A stretch of DNA of 64,000 nucleotides, taken from the NCBI GenBank assembly GCA_021741645.1, contig JAIOXK010000004.1, positions 1 to 64,000 of the forward strand. Reading direction: 5' to 3'. This document shows positions 31,599-42,394 of this stretch, one piece after another. The notes under the pieces were generated by a model. It did no database searches and had not been told where the DNA came from. It was given only the letters and a program-made list of their open reading frames with translations. How positions within the stretch are numbered: position 1 is the first letter of the stretch; every line of letters starts with the position of its first letter. Source of the DNA: Candidatus Nanopelagicales bacterium (GTDB lineage: Bacteria > Actinomycetota > Actinomycetes > S36-B12). The position numbers and the translations under genes were made by a program.

Positions 31599-33938
31599 AT
31601 GGAACCGCGGGAGTTCGCCTCCATGCGGAACGAGGTGGCACGTCGCCCCGGACTGAAGGGTCCGGAGCGACGTGCTGCTCTCACGACGCTCACTGACGAC
31701 TGGCTGCAGGAGCTCTTCGCCCAGGCGCAGGAGCTGGTGTCCTCCCCCCTGTGTCTTCTCGCGGTGGGGGGATACGGCCGTGGAGAGCTCACGGTCGGGA
31801 GCGACCTCGACCTCGTCCTTCTTCACTCCACGCGTGCAAGCGATGTCGGCCCCGCTGCGGATGCCCTGTGGTACCCCATCTGGGACTCGGGTGTGCGCCT
31901 GGATCACAGCGTTCGCACGGTGAGTGAGGCACGGCTCATCGCGAGCTCGGATGTCAAAGTGGTCCTGGGGATGCTGGATGCTCGAGTCATCGCGGGCGAT
32001 GAAGCCCTGGCAGCGCAACTGACCTCGGGAGTTCTGGCGGACTGGCGAGCGATGGCCGCTGATCGACTGCTCGAGCTGCATGGGATGGTGCGTGACCGAC
32101 GCAGTCAGTTCGGCGAGCTGAGCCAGATGGTGGAGCCGCAGATCAAGGAGTCCTACGGGGGGCTGCGGGATGCGTCGATCCTCACCGGCATCACTGCGTC
32201 CTGGCTCACGGACGTCCCCCACACCGGCTGGCAGGATTCCGTGCAGTTCCTGCTGGATGTTCGCGACTCTCTCCATCTGCGCACCGGACGGGCTCAGGAC
32301 TCACTCGTGATGCAGGAGCAGGAGGCGGTCGCCGAGGATGTTCTCGGAGCAGCGGATCCGGATGAACTCCTGCGTCGGGTCTACGAGGGGGCGCGCACGA
32401 TCGCCTATGCGAGCGATGTGGCGTGGCATCGGGTCGAGCGCATCGCAGCGGGGCGCCAGCGCAAGTCATTCCGAGCGATCAAGCGTCGCACTCCTGCACG
32501 GGTTCCGCTGGCCGATGGAGTCGTTCTGCAGAACGGCGAGGCGGTTCTGGCTCTCGATGCCCAGCCGGCGAAGGATCCTGGACTCGCGCTCCGCGCCGCT
32601 GCGGCGGCCGCGCAGGCGGGAGTCCTGCTGTCGCCCCACACCGTCGATCGCCTTGCACTCGAGTGCCCGGACCTTCCCGCCACCTGGACCCGAGCCATGC
32701 GCGAATCCTTCATCTCGCTGATCGGATCAGGACCTGCCTTGCCGCAGGTGTGGGAAGCGCTCGATCAAGCCGGTCTCATCCATCGATGGATACCGGAATG
32801 GGATGCGGTGCGATCGGCTCCTCAGCGCAACGCCCTGCATCGATTCACTGTTGATCGACACCTGCTGGAGACTGCCGTACGCGCCAGCGCTCTCACGCGA
32901 AACGTGGATCGTCCCGACCTCCTGCTGATGGGAGCCCTGCTGCATGACATTGGCAAGGCTCGTGGCGGCGACCACAGTCGCGTGGGTGCCGAAATCGCGC
33001 GCGATCTGTGCGCGAGGATGGGCTTCGATGACGACGACACGCGCGTCGTAGAGATGCTGGTGCGACACCATCTGGTGCTCGCAGACACGGCCACGCGTCG
33101 CGACCTCGACGACCCCGATGTCGTGGGACAGATGGCCGCGGTCGTCGGGTCCATCGAGGTTCTCGATCTTCTGCACGAGGTCACCGTCGCCGATTCGCTG
33201 GCGACGGGGCCGACCGTCTGCACGGAGTGGCGCTTTGGCCTCATGGCGGACCTGACTCGGCGGACGAGGCGGGTGCTCGACGGCCGACCCCTTCCTGAGC
33301 CGCCCTCGCTCTCCGAGCACCAGCGCCTGGCTCTGAGTCAGGAGGGCGTGTGGGTGCTGATGGAGGAGGGGGAGAGCGCGCATGTGATCACGGTGGCCGC
33401 TCGTGATCACCTGGGGCTGCTCGGCACTGTCGCCGGAGTGCTGGCCCTGAATCGACTCCACGTGCTGGCGGCGCGCGTCACGACGGTCGACGGGCGAGCG
33501 GTCCAGGAGTGGACCGTGCGACCGGTGTTCGGCGATCCGCCGTCAGCGCCCCAGCTGAGCGAGGATGTTCGACGAGCGATTGAGGGCACCTACGACGTGG
33601 CCGATCGGCTCCGGGCGCGAGAGGCTGACCAGCCGGCCTCGTCGATGTCTGCTCCGGCGCCGACCGTTCGCGCGATTCGGCATCCCGATGGATCAAGTGC
33701 CGTGGTCGAGATCCGGGCTCACGACGCTGCCGGGCTCCTGTATCGCGTGGCGCGTGCGGTGGCGGCTGCTGATGTCGACATCACCGGGGCGAAGGTGAGC
33801 ACCCTCGGCTCGGAAGTCGTGGACGCCTTCTTCGTCCGGGCACCGGATGGGGGATCGCTGAGCGACGAGCGACTCGACGCTCTCCGGGTGACCGTCCTGT
33901 CCACGTTGGCGAGCCCGTTGTCGCCGGCACCCGCCTGA
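31599..33938 (+). CDS. glnD: [Protein-PII] uridylyltransferase/adenylyltransferase
   Basis: AVGGYGRGELTVGSDLDLVLLH; HD domain LLHDIGKARGGDHSRVG; C-terminal ACT repeats. Confidence 0.95.
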   Translation: MEPREFASMRNEVARRPGLKGPERRAALTTLTDDWLQELFAQAQELVSSPLCLLAVGGYGRGELTVGSDLDLVLLHSTRASDVGPAADALWYPIWDSGVRLDHSVRTVSEARLIASSDVKVVLGMLDARVIAGDEALAAQLTSGVLADWRAMAADRLLELHGMVRDRRSQFGELSQMVEPQIKESYGGLRDASILTGITASWLTDVPHTGWQDSVQFLLDVRDSLHLRTGRAQDSLVMQEQEAVAEDVLGAADPDELLRRVYEGARTIAYASDVAWHRVERIAAGRQRKSFRAIKRRTPARVPLADGVVLQNGEAVLALDAQPAKDPGLALRAAAAAAQAGVLLSPHTVDRLALECPDLPATWTRAMRESFISLIGSGPALPQVWEALDQAGLIHRWIPEWDAVRSAPQRNALHRFTVDRHLLETAVRASALTRNVDRPDLLLMGALLHDIGKARGGDHSRVGAEIARDLCARMGFDDDDTRVVEMLVRHHLVLADTATRRDLDDPDVVGQMAAVVGSIEVLDLLHEVTVADSLATGPTVCTEWRFGLMADLTRRTRRVLDGRPLPEPPSLSEHQRLALSQEGVWVLMEEGESAHVITVAARDHLGLLGTVAGVLALNRLHVLAARVTTVDGRAVQEWTVRPVFGDPPSAPQLSEDVRRAIEGTYDVADRLRAREADQPASSMSAPAPTVRAIRHPDGSSAVVEIRAHDAAGLLYRVARAVAAADVDITGAKVSTLGSEVVDAFFVRAPDGGSLSDERLDALRVTVLSTLASPLSPAPA

Positions 33939-33966
33939 TCGCGGGGTCGCAGCTGCCGCGGGTAGG

Positions 33967-35502
33967 GTGGCGGACGTGTTTGCGAGCCTCTCCGACCGCT
34001 TGGCGGCGACCTTCAAGGGACTTCGGGGCAAGGGACGCCTGACGGAGGCTGATGTCGATGCCACCGTGCGGGAGATTCGCACCGCGCTCCTCGAGGCCGA
34101 CGTCGCCCTGCCCGTGGTGCGACAGTTCACCTCCACGGTCAAGGAGCGGGCGCTCTCAGCGGAGGTGTCGGGCGCGCTCAATCCTGCTCAGCAGGTCGTC
34201 AAGATCGTGCACGAGGAACTGGTCGCCATCCTCGGTGGCGAGACTGCCCGCCTCGTCTACGCGAAATCCGGGCCGACCGTCATCCTGCTGGCCGGTCTTC
34301 AGGGTGCTGGCAAGACGACTTTGGCTGGCAAGCTCGCCGTTCATCTGAAGGAGCAGGGGCACACCCCGCTTCTCGTCGCGGCTGACCTTCAGCGCCCCAA
34401 TGCGGTCGACCAGCTCACCGTCGTCGCGGAGCGTGCCGGCGTGGCCGTGTTCGCACCGGAGCCGGGCAATGGCGTAGGCGACCCGGTTGCCGTGACACGA
34501 GCGGCGCGGGACCACGCGGTAGCCAAGGTGCACGACGTCGTCATCGTCGACACTGCCGGTCGGCTGGCTGTGGACGCAGACCTGATGCAGCAGCTTCGCG
34601 ATGTGCGCGATGCTGCACAGCCGGACAACGTGCTGCTGGTCATCGACGCCATGATCGGTCAGGATGCCGTCCGCACGGCCGAGGAATTCCAGGCCGGCAT
34701 CGGGTTCGACGCTGTTGTCCTCACCAAGCTCGACGGCGATGCGCGCGGTGGTGCGGCGCTGTCGGTGGTGACCGTCACGGGTCGGCCCATCATGTTCGCC
34801 TCGGTCGGCGAGAAGCTCACCGAGTTCGAGGCCTTCCATCCGGACCGCATGGCGTCGCGCATTCTCGACATGGGCGATGTGCTCACGCTCATCGAGCAGG
34901 CCGAGCGGGCCTTCGATGCCGACCAGGCCGAGCGCATGGCCAAGAAGGTCTCGTCGGGTGAGGACTTCACGCTCGAGGACTTCCTGGAGCAGATGCAGGC
35001 CGTCAAGAAGATGGGCTCACTGGGCAAGATCCTCGGCATGCTGCCCGGCATGGGCGAGATGAAGGCCCAGCTGGATCAGGTGGATGATCGGGAGCTCGAC
35101 AGGGTGGCCGCCATCATCCAGTCGATGACACCGGCGGAGCGCCGCGACCCGAAGATCCTCAACGGCTCACGTCGCTCCCGCATCGCGGCCGGCTCGGGCA
35201 CGCTGGTCAGTGACGTCAACGGCTTGGTGGAGCGGTTCAGCCAGGCCCAGAAGATGATGCGCCAGATGGGTCCGGGGGGCATGCCCGGAATGGGTGGCAT
35301 GCCGGGAATGCCGGGCATGGGCGGGAGCAAGAAGTCCAAGGGCAAGATGGCCAAGGCCAGCAAGCCCGCCAAGGGGAAGCGACGCAGCGGAAATCCCGCC
35401 AAGCGCGCCCAGGAGGTCGTCGACGCCCCCGAGACCCAGGGTCCCGCGGAGGACTTCGACCCGTCGAGCCTGCCCAAGGAACTGCGCGACCTGCTGGGCT
35501 GA
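33967..35502 (+). CDS. ffh: Signal recognition particle protein (start may be GTG 33976)
   Basis: LAGLQGAGKTTLAGKLAVHL; VDTAGRLAVDADLMQQL; Met-rich M domain MGSLGKILGMLPGMGEM. Confidence 0.97.
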   Translation: MADVFASLSDRLAATFKGLRGKGRLTEADVDATVREIRTALLEADVALPVVRQFTSTVKERALSAEVSGALNPAQQVVKIVHEELVAILGGETARLVYAKSGPTVILLAGLQGAGKTTLAGKLAVHLKEQGHTPLLVAADLQRPNAVDQLTVVAERAGVAVFAPEPGNGVGDPVAVTRAARDHAVAKVHDVVIVDTAGRLAVDADLMQQLRDVRDAAQPDNVLLVIDAMIGQDAVRTAEEFQAGIGFDAVVLTKLDGDARGGAALSVVTVTGRPIMFASVGEKLTEFEAFHPDRMASRILDMGDVLTLIEQAERAFDADQAERMAKKVSSGEDFTLEDFLEQMQAVKKMGSLGKILGMLPGMGEMKAQLDQVDDRELDRVAAIIQSMTPAERRDPKILNGSRRSRIAAGSGTLVSDVNGLVERFSQAQKMMRQMGPGGMPGMGGMPGMPGMGGSKKSKGKMAKASKPAKGKRRSGNPAKRAQEVVDAPETQGPAEDFDPSSLPKELRDLLG

Positions 35503-35706
35503 CCACGGGCAGGCCATCCCCTCGGTCGGCCCTGAACACGGGCCGGTTGGGGGGCCGGGGCCCGCGTCTGGCAGACTGTGCCAGCACTTGTCGCCCGGTA
35601 GGCCCTCTACCCTCCGGAACGGCAGTCAACAGGCTCGCATCTTCGATCATGTCCCCACGTGATCGAGCAAGCGAACCGCCCCCACACATCAGGAGATAAG
35701 CCACCC

Positions 35707-36303
35707 GTGGCCGTCAAGATCAAGTTGAAGCGCGTGGGCAAGATCCACGCCCCGCAGTACCGCATCGTCGTCGCCGACTCCCGCACGGCCCGCAACGGCC
35801 GCGCCATCGAGGAGATCGGCATTTACCAGCCGCTGGACAATCCGAGTCTGATCAAGCTTGACTCCGATCGTGCCCAGTACTGGCTCGGCGTGGGCGCGCA
35901 GCCCACGGAGGCTGTCATGGCCATTCTCAAGGTGACTGGCGACTGGCAGAAGTTCAAGGGCCTGCCGGGCGCTGAGGGCACCCTCGAGGTGGCCGAGGTC
36001 AAGCCGAACAAGATCATCGCGTTCGAGGCGGCCGTCAAGGCAGCCGCGGACGAGCCCAAGACGAAGCCGAAGCCCAAGCTCGAGAAGGTCGTCGAAGACG
36101 TCGTCGAGAAGGCTGAGGAGGCTGCTGAGAAGGTGGCCGAGGTCGTCGAGGACGTCGTCGAGAAGGCTGCTGAGGCCGTCAAGGACGCGGTCGAGGACAT
36201 CGTGGAGAAGGTCGAAGAGGCCGTGCACGGTGACAAGGCCGACGAGACGCCGGCCGCCGAAGATGCCGCTGCCGGTGAGTCTGCAGAAGAGGCGAAGGCC
36301 TGA
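35707..36303 (+). CDS. rpsP: 30S ribosomal protein S16 with long repetitive C-terminal extension
   Basis: GTG 35707: [42 protein letters not shown]...; tail [48 protein letters not shown]. Confidence 0.95.
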   Translation: MAVKIKLKRVGKIHAPQYRIVVADSRTARNGRAIEEIGIYQPLDNPSLIKLDSDRAQYWLGVGAQPTEAVMAILKVTGDWQKFKGLPGAEGTLEVAEVKPNKIIAFEAAVKAAADEPKTKPKPKLEKVVEDVVEKAEEAAEKVAEVVEDVVEKAAEAVKDAVEDIVEKVEEAVHGDKADETPAAEDAAAGESAEEAKA

Positions 36304-36542
36304 TGCTCGAGGAGGCCCTGGGCCACCTGGTGCGTGGGATCGTCGATCACCCGGACGATGTCGATGTGCAGATGCGCAACGGACGTCGGGGACGCTCGCT
36401 GGACGTGCGTGTCCATCCGGATGACATGGGCCGCGTCATCGGGCGTGGGGGTCGTACTGCGACAGCCCTGCGCACGGTGGTGACAGCCCTCAACGACGAT
36501 CGTGCTGTGCGCATCGATTTTCTCGACGTCGCCGAGCGCTAG
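36303..36542 (+). CDS. khpA: KH domain RNA-binding protein
   Basis: LGHLVRGIVDHPDDVDV...VHPDDMGRVIGRGGRTATALRTVV. Confidence 0.93.
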   Translation: MLEEALGHLVRGIVDHPDDVDVQMRNGRRGRSLDVRVHPDDMGRVIGRGGRTATALRTVVTALNDDRAVRIDFLDVAER

Positions 36543-36548
36543 ACACTC

Positions 36549-37085
36549 ATGCGCGTCGTCATCGGCCGCATCGGTCGTCCCCATGGCATTCGTGGGGAAG
36601 TGACCGTCGAGACCAGGACCGACGAGCCCGATGAGCGTTTCGCCCCGGGTGCCGTGCTGCTTGTCGATGGACCAGTTCAACAACTGGTCGTCGACCGGAT
36701 GCACTGGCACTCGGGGCGTCTGCTTGTCACCTTCGAGGGGGTGGTCGACCGCAATGACGCGGAGGCCCTTCGTGGTCTCATCCTTGAAGTGGAACGACCC
36801 GACGATGCGACTCCTGAGAATCCCGAGGAGTACTACGACAGCGCCCTGACCGGATGCACGGTGGTCACCGTCGACGGAGAACTCGTCGGTACCGTGGCCG
36901 AGGTGGCCCATCTGCCCGCCCAGGACCTCCTGGTGGTGACCGGATCCCGCGGCGAGGTGCTCGTTCCCTTTGTCACGGAGATCGTTCCGGACGTGGACCT
37001 GGGCGCCCGCCGCATCGTCATCGATCCGCCAGCGGGCCTGCTGGATGCTGACACGCCCGATGATGGGGACGACGAGGACGCCTGA
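36549..37085 (+). CDS. rimM: Ribosome maturation factor RimM
   Basis: [35 protein letters not shown]-barrel C-terminus. Confidence 0.95.
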   Translation: MRVVIGRIGRPHGIRGEVTVETRTDEPDERFAPGAVLLVDGPVQQLVVDRMHWHSGRLLVTFEGVVDRNDAEALRGLILEVERPDDATPENPEEYYDSALTGCTVVTVDGELVGTVAEVAHLPAQDLLVVTGSRGEVLVPFVTEIVPDVDLGARRIVIDPPAGLLDADTPDDGDDEDA

Positions 37086-37798
37086 TGCGCGTCGACATCG
37101 TCTCCATCTTTCCCGAGTACCTCGAGCCCCTTCGACTGTCCCTGGTCGGCAAGGCGGTCGACGCGGGCATCATCGACCTGCACCTGCATGACCTGCGGGC
37201 CTACACGCGAGACCGCCACCGCACGGTGGACGACACTCCCTATGGCGGCGGTCCGGGCATGGTCATGAGTCCGGTGCCGTGGGGTGAGGCGCTTGATCAC
37301 GTCCGCGCTGATGAGCCGTCAGTGCGCCCGACACTGGTGGTGCCGACGCCATCCGGACGCCCATTCCGACAGGCGACCGCTCAGGAATGGTCTGATCGTG
37401 ACTGGCTCGTGTTCGCATGCGGGAGGTACGAGGGCATCGATGCCCGAGTCGTCGATCACTTCTCCGGCCGCGAGGATTGGGATGGAGTGTGCGAGGTCTC
37501 GATTGGTGACTACGTGCTCGCCGGGGGAGAGGCAGCCGTGCTCGTCATGGTCGAGGCCGTCGCGCGGCTGCTGCCGGGAGTGCTGGGCAATGAGAACAGT
37601 GCGCGGGAGGACTCGTTCGCACCGGGCGAGATGGCCGAACGAGTCGAGGGTCCGGTGTTCACGAAGCCACCGCAGTGGCGGGATCTCCACGTCCCGGATG
37701 TCCTTCTGAGTGGCCATCACGGAAACATCGAGCAGTGGAGGCGCGCTCAGGCGGATGCGCGTACGGCCGAGCGCCGCCCCGATCTGCTGGGTGACTGA
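37085..37798 (+). CDS. trmD: tRNA (guanine37-N1)-methyltransferase
   Basis: [59 protein letters not shown]. Confidence 0.97.
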   Translation: MRVDIVSIFPEYLEPLRLSLVGKAVDAGIIDLHLHDLRAYTRDRHRTVDDTPYGGGPGMVMSPVPWGEALDHVRADEPSVRPTLVVPTPSGRPFRQATAQEWSDRDWLVFACGRYEGIDARVVDHFSGREDWDGVCEVSIGDYVLAGGEAAVLVMVEAVARLLPGVLGNENSAREDSFAPGEMAERVEGPVFTKPPQWRDLHVPDVLLSGHHGNIEQWRRAQADARTAERRPDLLGD

Positions 37799-37864
37799 CG
37801 TCACCGTCGGGGGATGTGGCTCGGCGATCTGCGCCAGAGCTTCGATCTACGACGGGGCGGCGGT

Positions 37865-39514
37865 CTACGCCAGAGCGGTGTCGACCACGGCGCGCGCATC
37901 CTCCTGGATCTGCCGCAGGTGCTCGGGGCCCCGGAACGACTCGGCATAGATCTTGTACACGTCCTCGGTTCCCGACGGTCGAGCGGCGAACCAGCCGCTC
38001 TCGCTGACCACCTTGAGCCCTCCGATCGCGGCCCCGTTGCCCGGTGCGTGCGTGAGTCGCTCGAGGATCGGTTCGCCGGCCAGGGTTGTCGCGGTCACCT
38101 GCTCCGCAGACAGCTGACCCAGTGCGGCCTTCTGCTCACGCGTGGCCGCTGCGTCGACCCGCGCGTAGGCGGGACTGCCGAAACGGCCGGTGAGCTCGGT
38201 GTAGTGCACCGAAGGGCTGACTCCCGTGACGGCGAGGATCTCTGAGGCCAGCAGCGCGGCGATGATGCCGTCCTTGTCGGTGGTCCAGGTGGATCCATCT
38301 CGTCGGAGGAACGAGGCGCCTGCGCTCTCCTCCCCGCCGAAGGCGACGGATCCGTCAGCGAGACCGGGAACGAACCACTTGAAGCCGACGGGCACCTCCC
38401 ACAGGCGACGACCAGCTGATGCCACGACTCGATCGATCATGGACGAGCTGACCACCGTCTTGCCGATGGCGGCGTCAGCGCGCCACTGCGGTCGGTGACC
38501 GAGCAGGTAGTCGATCGCGACGGAGAGGAAGTGATTGGGATTCATGAGTCCGGCATCCGGTGTCACGATGCCGTGGCGATCGGAATCGGCATCGTTCCCG
38601 GTGGCGATGTCGTATCCGGCCCTCCGCTCGATCAGCGATGCCATGGCGTGAGGGGACGAGCAGTCCATGCGGATCCTGCCGTCCCAGTCCAGGGTCATGA
38701 ACCGCCATGTCGGGTCCACGTGCGGATTGACCACCTCCAGGTTGAGGTCGTGCCGCTCGGCGATGGCCTGCCAGTACTCGACGCTCGCTCCGCCGAGGGG
38801 GTCTGCGCCGATCCGGACGCCCGCCTCCCGGATGGCAGCCAGGTCGATGACCGACGGGAGGTCGTCGACGTACTGGCCGAGGAAGTCATGGGGGCTCACC
38901 CGGCCTGACGCCTGCGCCTGGGTCCAGGTGATGCGACGAACGCCGGACAGGCGGTCAGCCAGATACTGATTGGCGAGGCCCTGAACGACCGAGGTGATCT
39001 CCCCTGATGCGGGTCCGCCGTCCGGGGGGTTGTACTTGAAGCCACCGTCTCGCGGGGGGTTGTGCGAGGGCGTGACCACAATGCCGTCGGCTCGACCCGG
39101 ATCGTCCTGGGCGCGTCCGCGGTTGTAGGTGACGATGGCGTGGGACAGCGCCGGCGTAGGCGTGTAACCACCGCGGGAGTCGACGAGGGTCTGCACATCG
39201 TTGGCCGCGAGAACCTCGATGGCCGTCGTCCAGGCGGGCTCGCTGAGCGCATGAGTGTCACGGGCGAGAAACAGGGGGCCGTGGATGCCAGCAGCCTTCC
39301 GATGCTTGCAGATGGCCTGGGTGGTGGCCGCGATGTGGTCGTCGTTGAAGGCCACATCCAGGCTTGAGCCACGATGGCCGGAGGTGCCGAAGGACACCTG
39401 CTGGGTGATGTCAGCGGGATCGGGGTGCAGGGCGTAGTACGCGGTGAGCAGCGCGGGCAGGTCGACGAGATCGCTCTCCGACGCGGGGGTGCCCGCTCTG
39501 GCATCCAGACTCAT
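37865..39514 (-). CDS. pgm: Phosphoglucomutase (alpha-D-glucose phosphate-specific)
   Basis: VSFGTSGHRGSSLDVAFNDDHIAATTQAIC; VVTPSHNPPRDGGFKYNPPDGGPA; ATG at 39514, longer ORF rejected. Confidence 0.95.
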   Translation of the reverse strand: MSLDARAGTPASESDLVDLPALLTAYYALHPDPADITQQVSFGTSGHRGSSLDVAFNDDHIAATTQAICKHRKAAGIHGPLFLARDTHALSEPAWTTAIEVLAANDVQTLVDSRGGYTPTPALSHAIVTYNRGRAQDDPGRADGIVVTPSHNPPRDGGFKYNPPDGGPASGEITSVVQGLANQYLADRLSGVRRITWTQAQASGRVSPHDFLGQYVDDLPSVIDLAAIREAGVRIGADPLGGASVEYWQAIAERHDLNLEVVNPHVDPTWRFMTLDWDGRIRMDCSSPHAMASLIERRAGYDIATGNDADSDRHGIVTPDAGLMNPNHFLSVAIDYLLGHRPQWRADAAIGKTVVSSSMIDRVVASAGRRLWEVPVGFKWFVPGLADGSVAFGGEESAGASFLRRDGSTWTTDKDGIIAALLASEILAVTGVSPSVHYTELTGRFGSPAYARVDAAATREQKAALGQLSAEQVTATTLAGEPILERLTHAPGNGAAIGGLKVVSESGWFAARPSGTEDVYKIYAESFRGPEHLRQIQEDARAVVDTALA

Positions 39515-39743
39515 CGGCGCGACTCCTCGAGGCTCGGTCCCAGGGCGGTTGCCCCCTGGTTTGGGTTGTCGGTACCCATCGTGGCAGACTACGTAGGCCC
39601 ATCGTCGGGCTGTCCTTGGGCAGCCCCCGGTCCGCCCCGCCACAGGGGAAGCGGTCCGGAAGGGTGCCGGCTCCGGCCGCGACGCACGACCTCCATCCCC
39701 ACGTGAGTGGGCGACCTGTGGCGCCTGCAGGAAGTGACACCCC

Positions 39744-40100
39744 ATGAAGACGCTCGACGCTGTCGATGCAGCATCACTGAAGACCGACATCCCGGCCTTT
39801 CGACCCGGTGACACCGTGAAGGTGCACGTCAAGGTCGTCGAGGGCAACAAGACCCGCGTGCAGGTCTTCCAGGGGGTTGTGATCGCTCGCTCCGGATCCG
39901 GAGTCAGCGAGACCTACACCGTGCGCAAGGTCTCCTACGGAGTCGGCGTCGAGCGCACGTTCCCGATCCACACTCCGATCGTCGAGCAGATCGAGGTCGT
40001 GACCCTCGGTGACGTTCGTCGCGCCAAGCTCTACTACCTGCGTGACCTGCGCGGCAAGAAGGCGAAGATCCGCGAACGCCGCGAAACGGTCAAGCCGTAG
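39744..40100 (+). CDS. rplS: 50S ribosomal protein L19
   Basis: [56 protein letters not shown]. Confidence 0.97.
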   Translation: MKTLDAVDAASLKTDIPAFRPGDTVKVHVKVVEGNKTRVQVFQGVVIARSGSGVSETYTVRKVSYGVGVERTFPIHTPIVEQIEVVTLGDVRRAKLYYLRDLRGKKAKIRERRETVKP

Positions 40101-40152
40101 GGCTGACTCCAGGCCGACTCGGGACCACCCGAAAGGCAGGGAGATCAGGACT

Positions 40153-40839
40153 GTGAGCAGGAAAGAGGGTCGCGGGCAATCCTGGTGGGATATTCCCGTC
40201 ACCATCGCGATCGCGGTGGGCGTCGTGCTGCTCCTCACCACATTCGTGGCCAAGCCGTTCTCGATTCCGTCGGGCTCGATGGAGAACACGCTTCAGATCG
40301 GTGACCGAATCCTGGTCAATCGGGTGGTGTATCACCTGCGCCCGATCGAGCGTGGAGACATCGTGGTCTTCGACGGGTCCGACAGTTTTGTCCCAGCAGG
40401 CTCCATTCCTGAGCGCAATCCGCTCGCCGGTGCGGCCGTCTGGGTAGGTCAGTCACTCGGCTTCATGGCGCCCGACTCGACGGATTTCGTCAAGCGGGTG
40501 ATCGGTGTGGGTGGGGATCGCGTCGCATGCTGTGACGCGGACGGGCGCGTGACGGTCAATGGCGTCCCTCTCGACGAGAGTGCCTACCTGTACCCCGGGG
40601 ACGCCCCCAGCTGGCAGGCATTCGATGTCGTCGTTCCAGAGGGCATGCTGTGGGTCATGGGAGACCACCGCTCCAATTCTGCGGATTCGCGAGCACATCT
40701 CGGCGATCCTGGGGGCGGTTTCGTCCCGGAGTCGAAGGTGGTGGGCCGCGCGATGAACGTGCTCTGGCCGATCCCTCGTCTTGGCTCCCTTGAGATTCCG
40801 CAGGCCTTCGCGGACATCCCGGCAGGCACGGGCTCGTAA
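40153..40839 (+). CDS. lepB: Signal peptidase I (copy 1)
   Basis: FSIPSGSMENTLQIGDRILVNR; DFVKRVIGVGGD; GDHRSNSADSR. Confidence 0.94.
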   Translation: MSRKEGRGQSWWDIPVTIAIAVGVVLLLTTFVAKPFSIPSGSMENTLQIGDRILVNRVVYHLRPIERGDIVVFDGSDSFVPAGSIPERNPLAGAAVWVGQSLGFMAPDSTDFVKRVIGVGGDRVACCDADGRVTVNGVPLDESAYLYPGDAPSWQAFDVVVPEGMLWVMGDHRSNSADSRAHLGDPGGGFVPESKVVGRAMNVLWPIPRLGSLEIPQAFADIPAGTGS

Positions 40840-41603
40840 TGGCCGTGTCTGCGAGAGATCCGCAGGGCCTTCCTCGGGAGCAGCCCGCCGGCCGTGGACG
40901 CCATGCTCGTGGCCGGGAGCCGCGTGAGAGCCGGAGCGGCCTTGGCCGCTGGCTCGGCGAGACGGCGATCATCATCGTCTCGGCACTGGTGCTCTCGGCG
41001 TTGGTCCGAGCGTTCCTGGTTCAGGCCTTCTTCGTTCCCAGCTCGTCCATGGAGGACACCCTCGCGATCAGTGATCGCATCGTGGCCTCCAAGATCACCA
41101 CCTCGCTGGGTGAGGTGAGCCGGGGTGAGGTGGTCGTCTTCAAGGATCCGGGCGATTGGCTGCCTGATCCGCCGCCACCGGCCAGTGGATTCCGCGGTGC
41201 GGTGCAGACCGGCCTGACCTTCATCGGCCTTCTGCCCAGCGACTCCGGCAACGATCTGGTCAAGCGGGTGATTGCCGTGGAAGGAGACAGGATCGCCTGC
41301 TGCGATGCCGAAGGCCGCATCCTGCTGAACGGTGTTCCTCTGGTCGAGGACTACGTCAAGGGTCGTACCGATCAGGTCCTGTTCGACGTGGTGGTGCCCG
41401 AGGGCGGCGTGTTCATGATGGGAGACAACCGCGGCAATTCGCGGGACTCCCGGTTCCATCTCGACGTCGACGACGGCGCCGTGCCGGTCAGTGACGTCGT
41501 GGGCCGGGTGGTCCTCGTGCTGTGGCCCCTCAACCGCATTGCCACGGTGCCCATTCCGGAGATCTTCGCGAACCCCCAGATCACCCAGGGCGCGACCCCT
41601 TAG
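40839..41603 (+). CDS. lepB: Signal peptidase I (copy 2)
   Basis: FVPSSSMEDTLAISDRIVASK; DLVKRVIAVEGD; GDNRGNSRDSR. Confidence 0.94.
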   Translation: MAVSARDPQGLPREQPAGRGRHARGREPRESRSGLGRWLGETAIIIVSALVLSALVRAFLVQAFFVPSSSMEDTLAISDRIVASKITTSLGEVSRGEVVVFKDPGDWLPDPPPPASGFRGAVQTGLTFIGLLPSDSGNDLVKRVIAVEGDRIACCDAEGRILLNGVPLVEDYVKGRTDQVLFDVVVPEGGVFMMGDNRGNSRDSRFHLDVDDGAVPVSDVVGRVVLVLWPLNRIATVPIPEIFANPQITQGATP

Positions 41604-41605
41604 CG

Positions 41606-42295
41606 ATGCCCATCTCAACGTCCTTGCGCGTGGAGCGCAGGTTGCTCCGGGACGGTGCCGAGCTCGTGTGCGGGATGGACGAGGTCGGTCGGGGCGCCCT
41701 CAGCGGTCCGGTGTCCGTGGGGGCAGCCGTGGTCGACGCATCCACTCCACCTGCCACGGATTTTCGCGACAGCAAGGTGCTGACGCCGCGGGCCCGAGCT
41801 CAGATGGCTCCACGAATACGGGACTGGTCGCTGTCGTCGGCGGTGGGCCATGCGTCAGCCGAGGAGATCGACTCTCATGGAATCATCGGTGCGCTGCGAC
41901 TGGCCGCGAACCGTGCGCTCGCGATGCTCACGGTCATGCCCGAGGTGGTGCTGCTCGACGGGCGACATGACTGGCTGACTCCGGCGCAGCAGGGGAGCCT
42001 CTTCGAGGTGGAATCCGGGTCACCGGACGGGCGCCCTGTGTTCAACGGCCGCGTGGTGACGCAGGTCAAGGCGGACATGACGTGCACCTCGGTCGCTGCG
42101 GCCAGCGTCCTGGCCAAGATCGAGCGGGACGCCATCATGACTGATCTTGCAGCGCAGTTTCCCGAGTACGGATGGGCGGGGAACAAGGGATACGCCTCGC
42201 CGGAGCACATTGACGCACTGACGCGGCTGGGGCCCACGAGCATGCACCGCCGAAGCTGGCGCCTGCCCGGAGTGACGCCTGACGATCAACCCTGA
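41606..42295 (+). CDS. rnhB: Ribonuclease HII
   Basis: VCGMDEVGRGALSGPVSVGAAVVD; DSKVLTPRAR; KVKADMTCTSVAAASVLAKIERD-type motif. Confidence 0.95.
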   Translation: MPISTSLRVERRLLRDGAELVCGMDEVGRGALSGPVSVGAAVVDASTPPATDFRDSKVLTPRARAQMAPRIRDWSLSSAVGHASAEEIDSHGIIGALRLAANRALAMLTVMPEVVLLDGRHDWLTPAQQGSLFEVESGSPDGRPVFNGRVVTQVKADMTCTSVAAASVLAKIERDAIMTDLAAQFPEYGWAGNKGYASPEHIDALTRLGPTSMHRRSWRLPGVTPDDQP

Positions 42296-42394
42296 TCCTT
42301 GTCGCGTTGTCCACACCCCTGACCACCGACGGGTGGTCATCCACAGGCGCGCAGGGCCCTCTCGCCGCTGACGCGAAGCCGTCGCACGATTCAC

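Noticed and set aside
39515-39850. N-terminal extension of the pgm ORF
   Set aside because: Non-conserved Arg/Pro-rich sequence; MSLDARAG start at 39514 matches the expected phosphoglucomutase N-terminus
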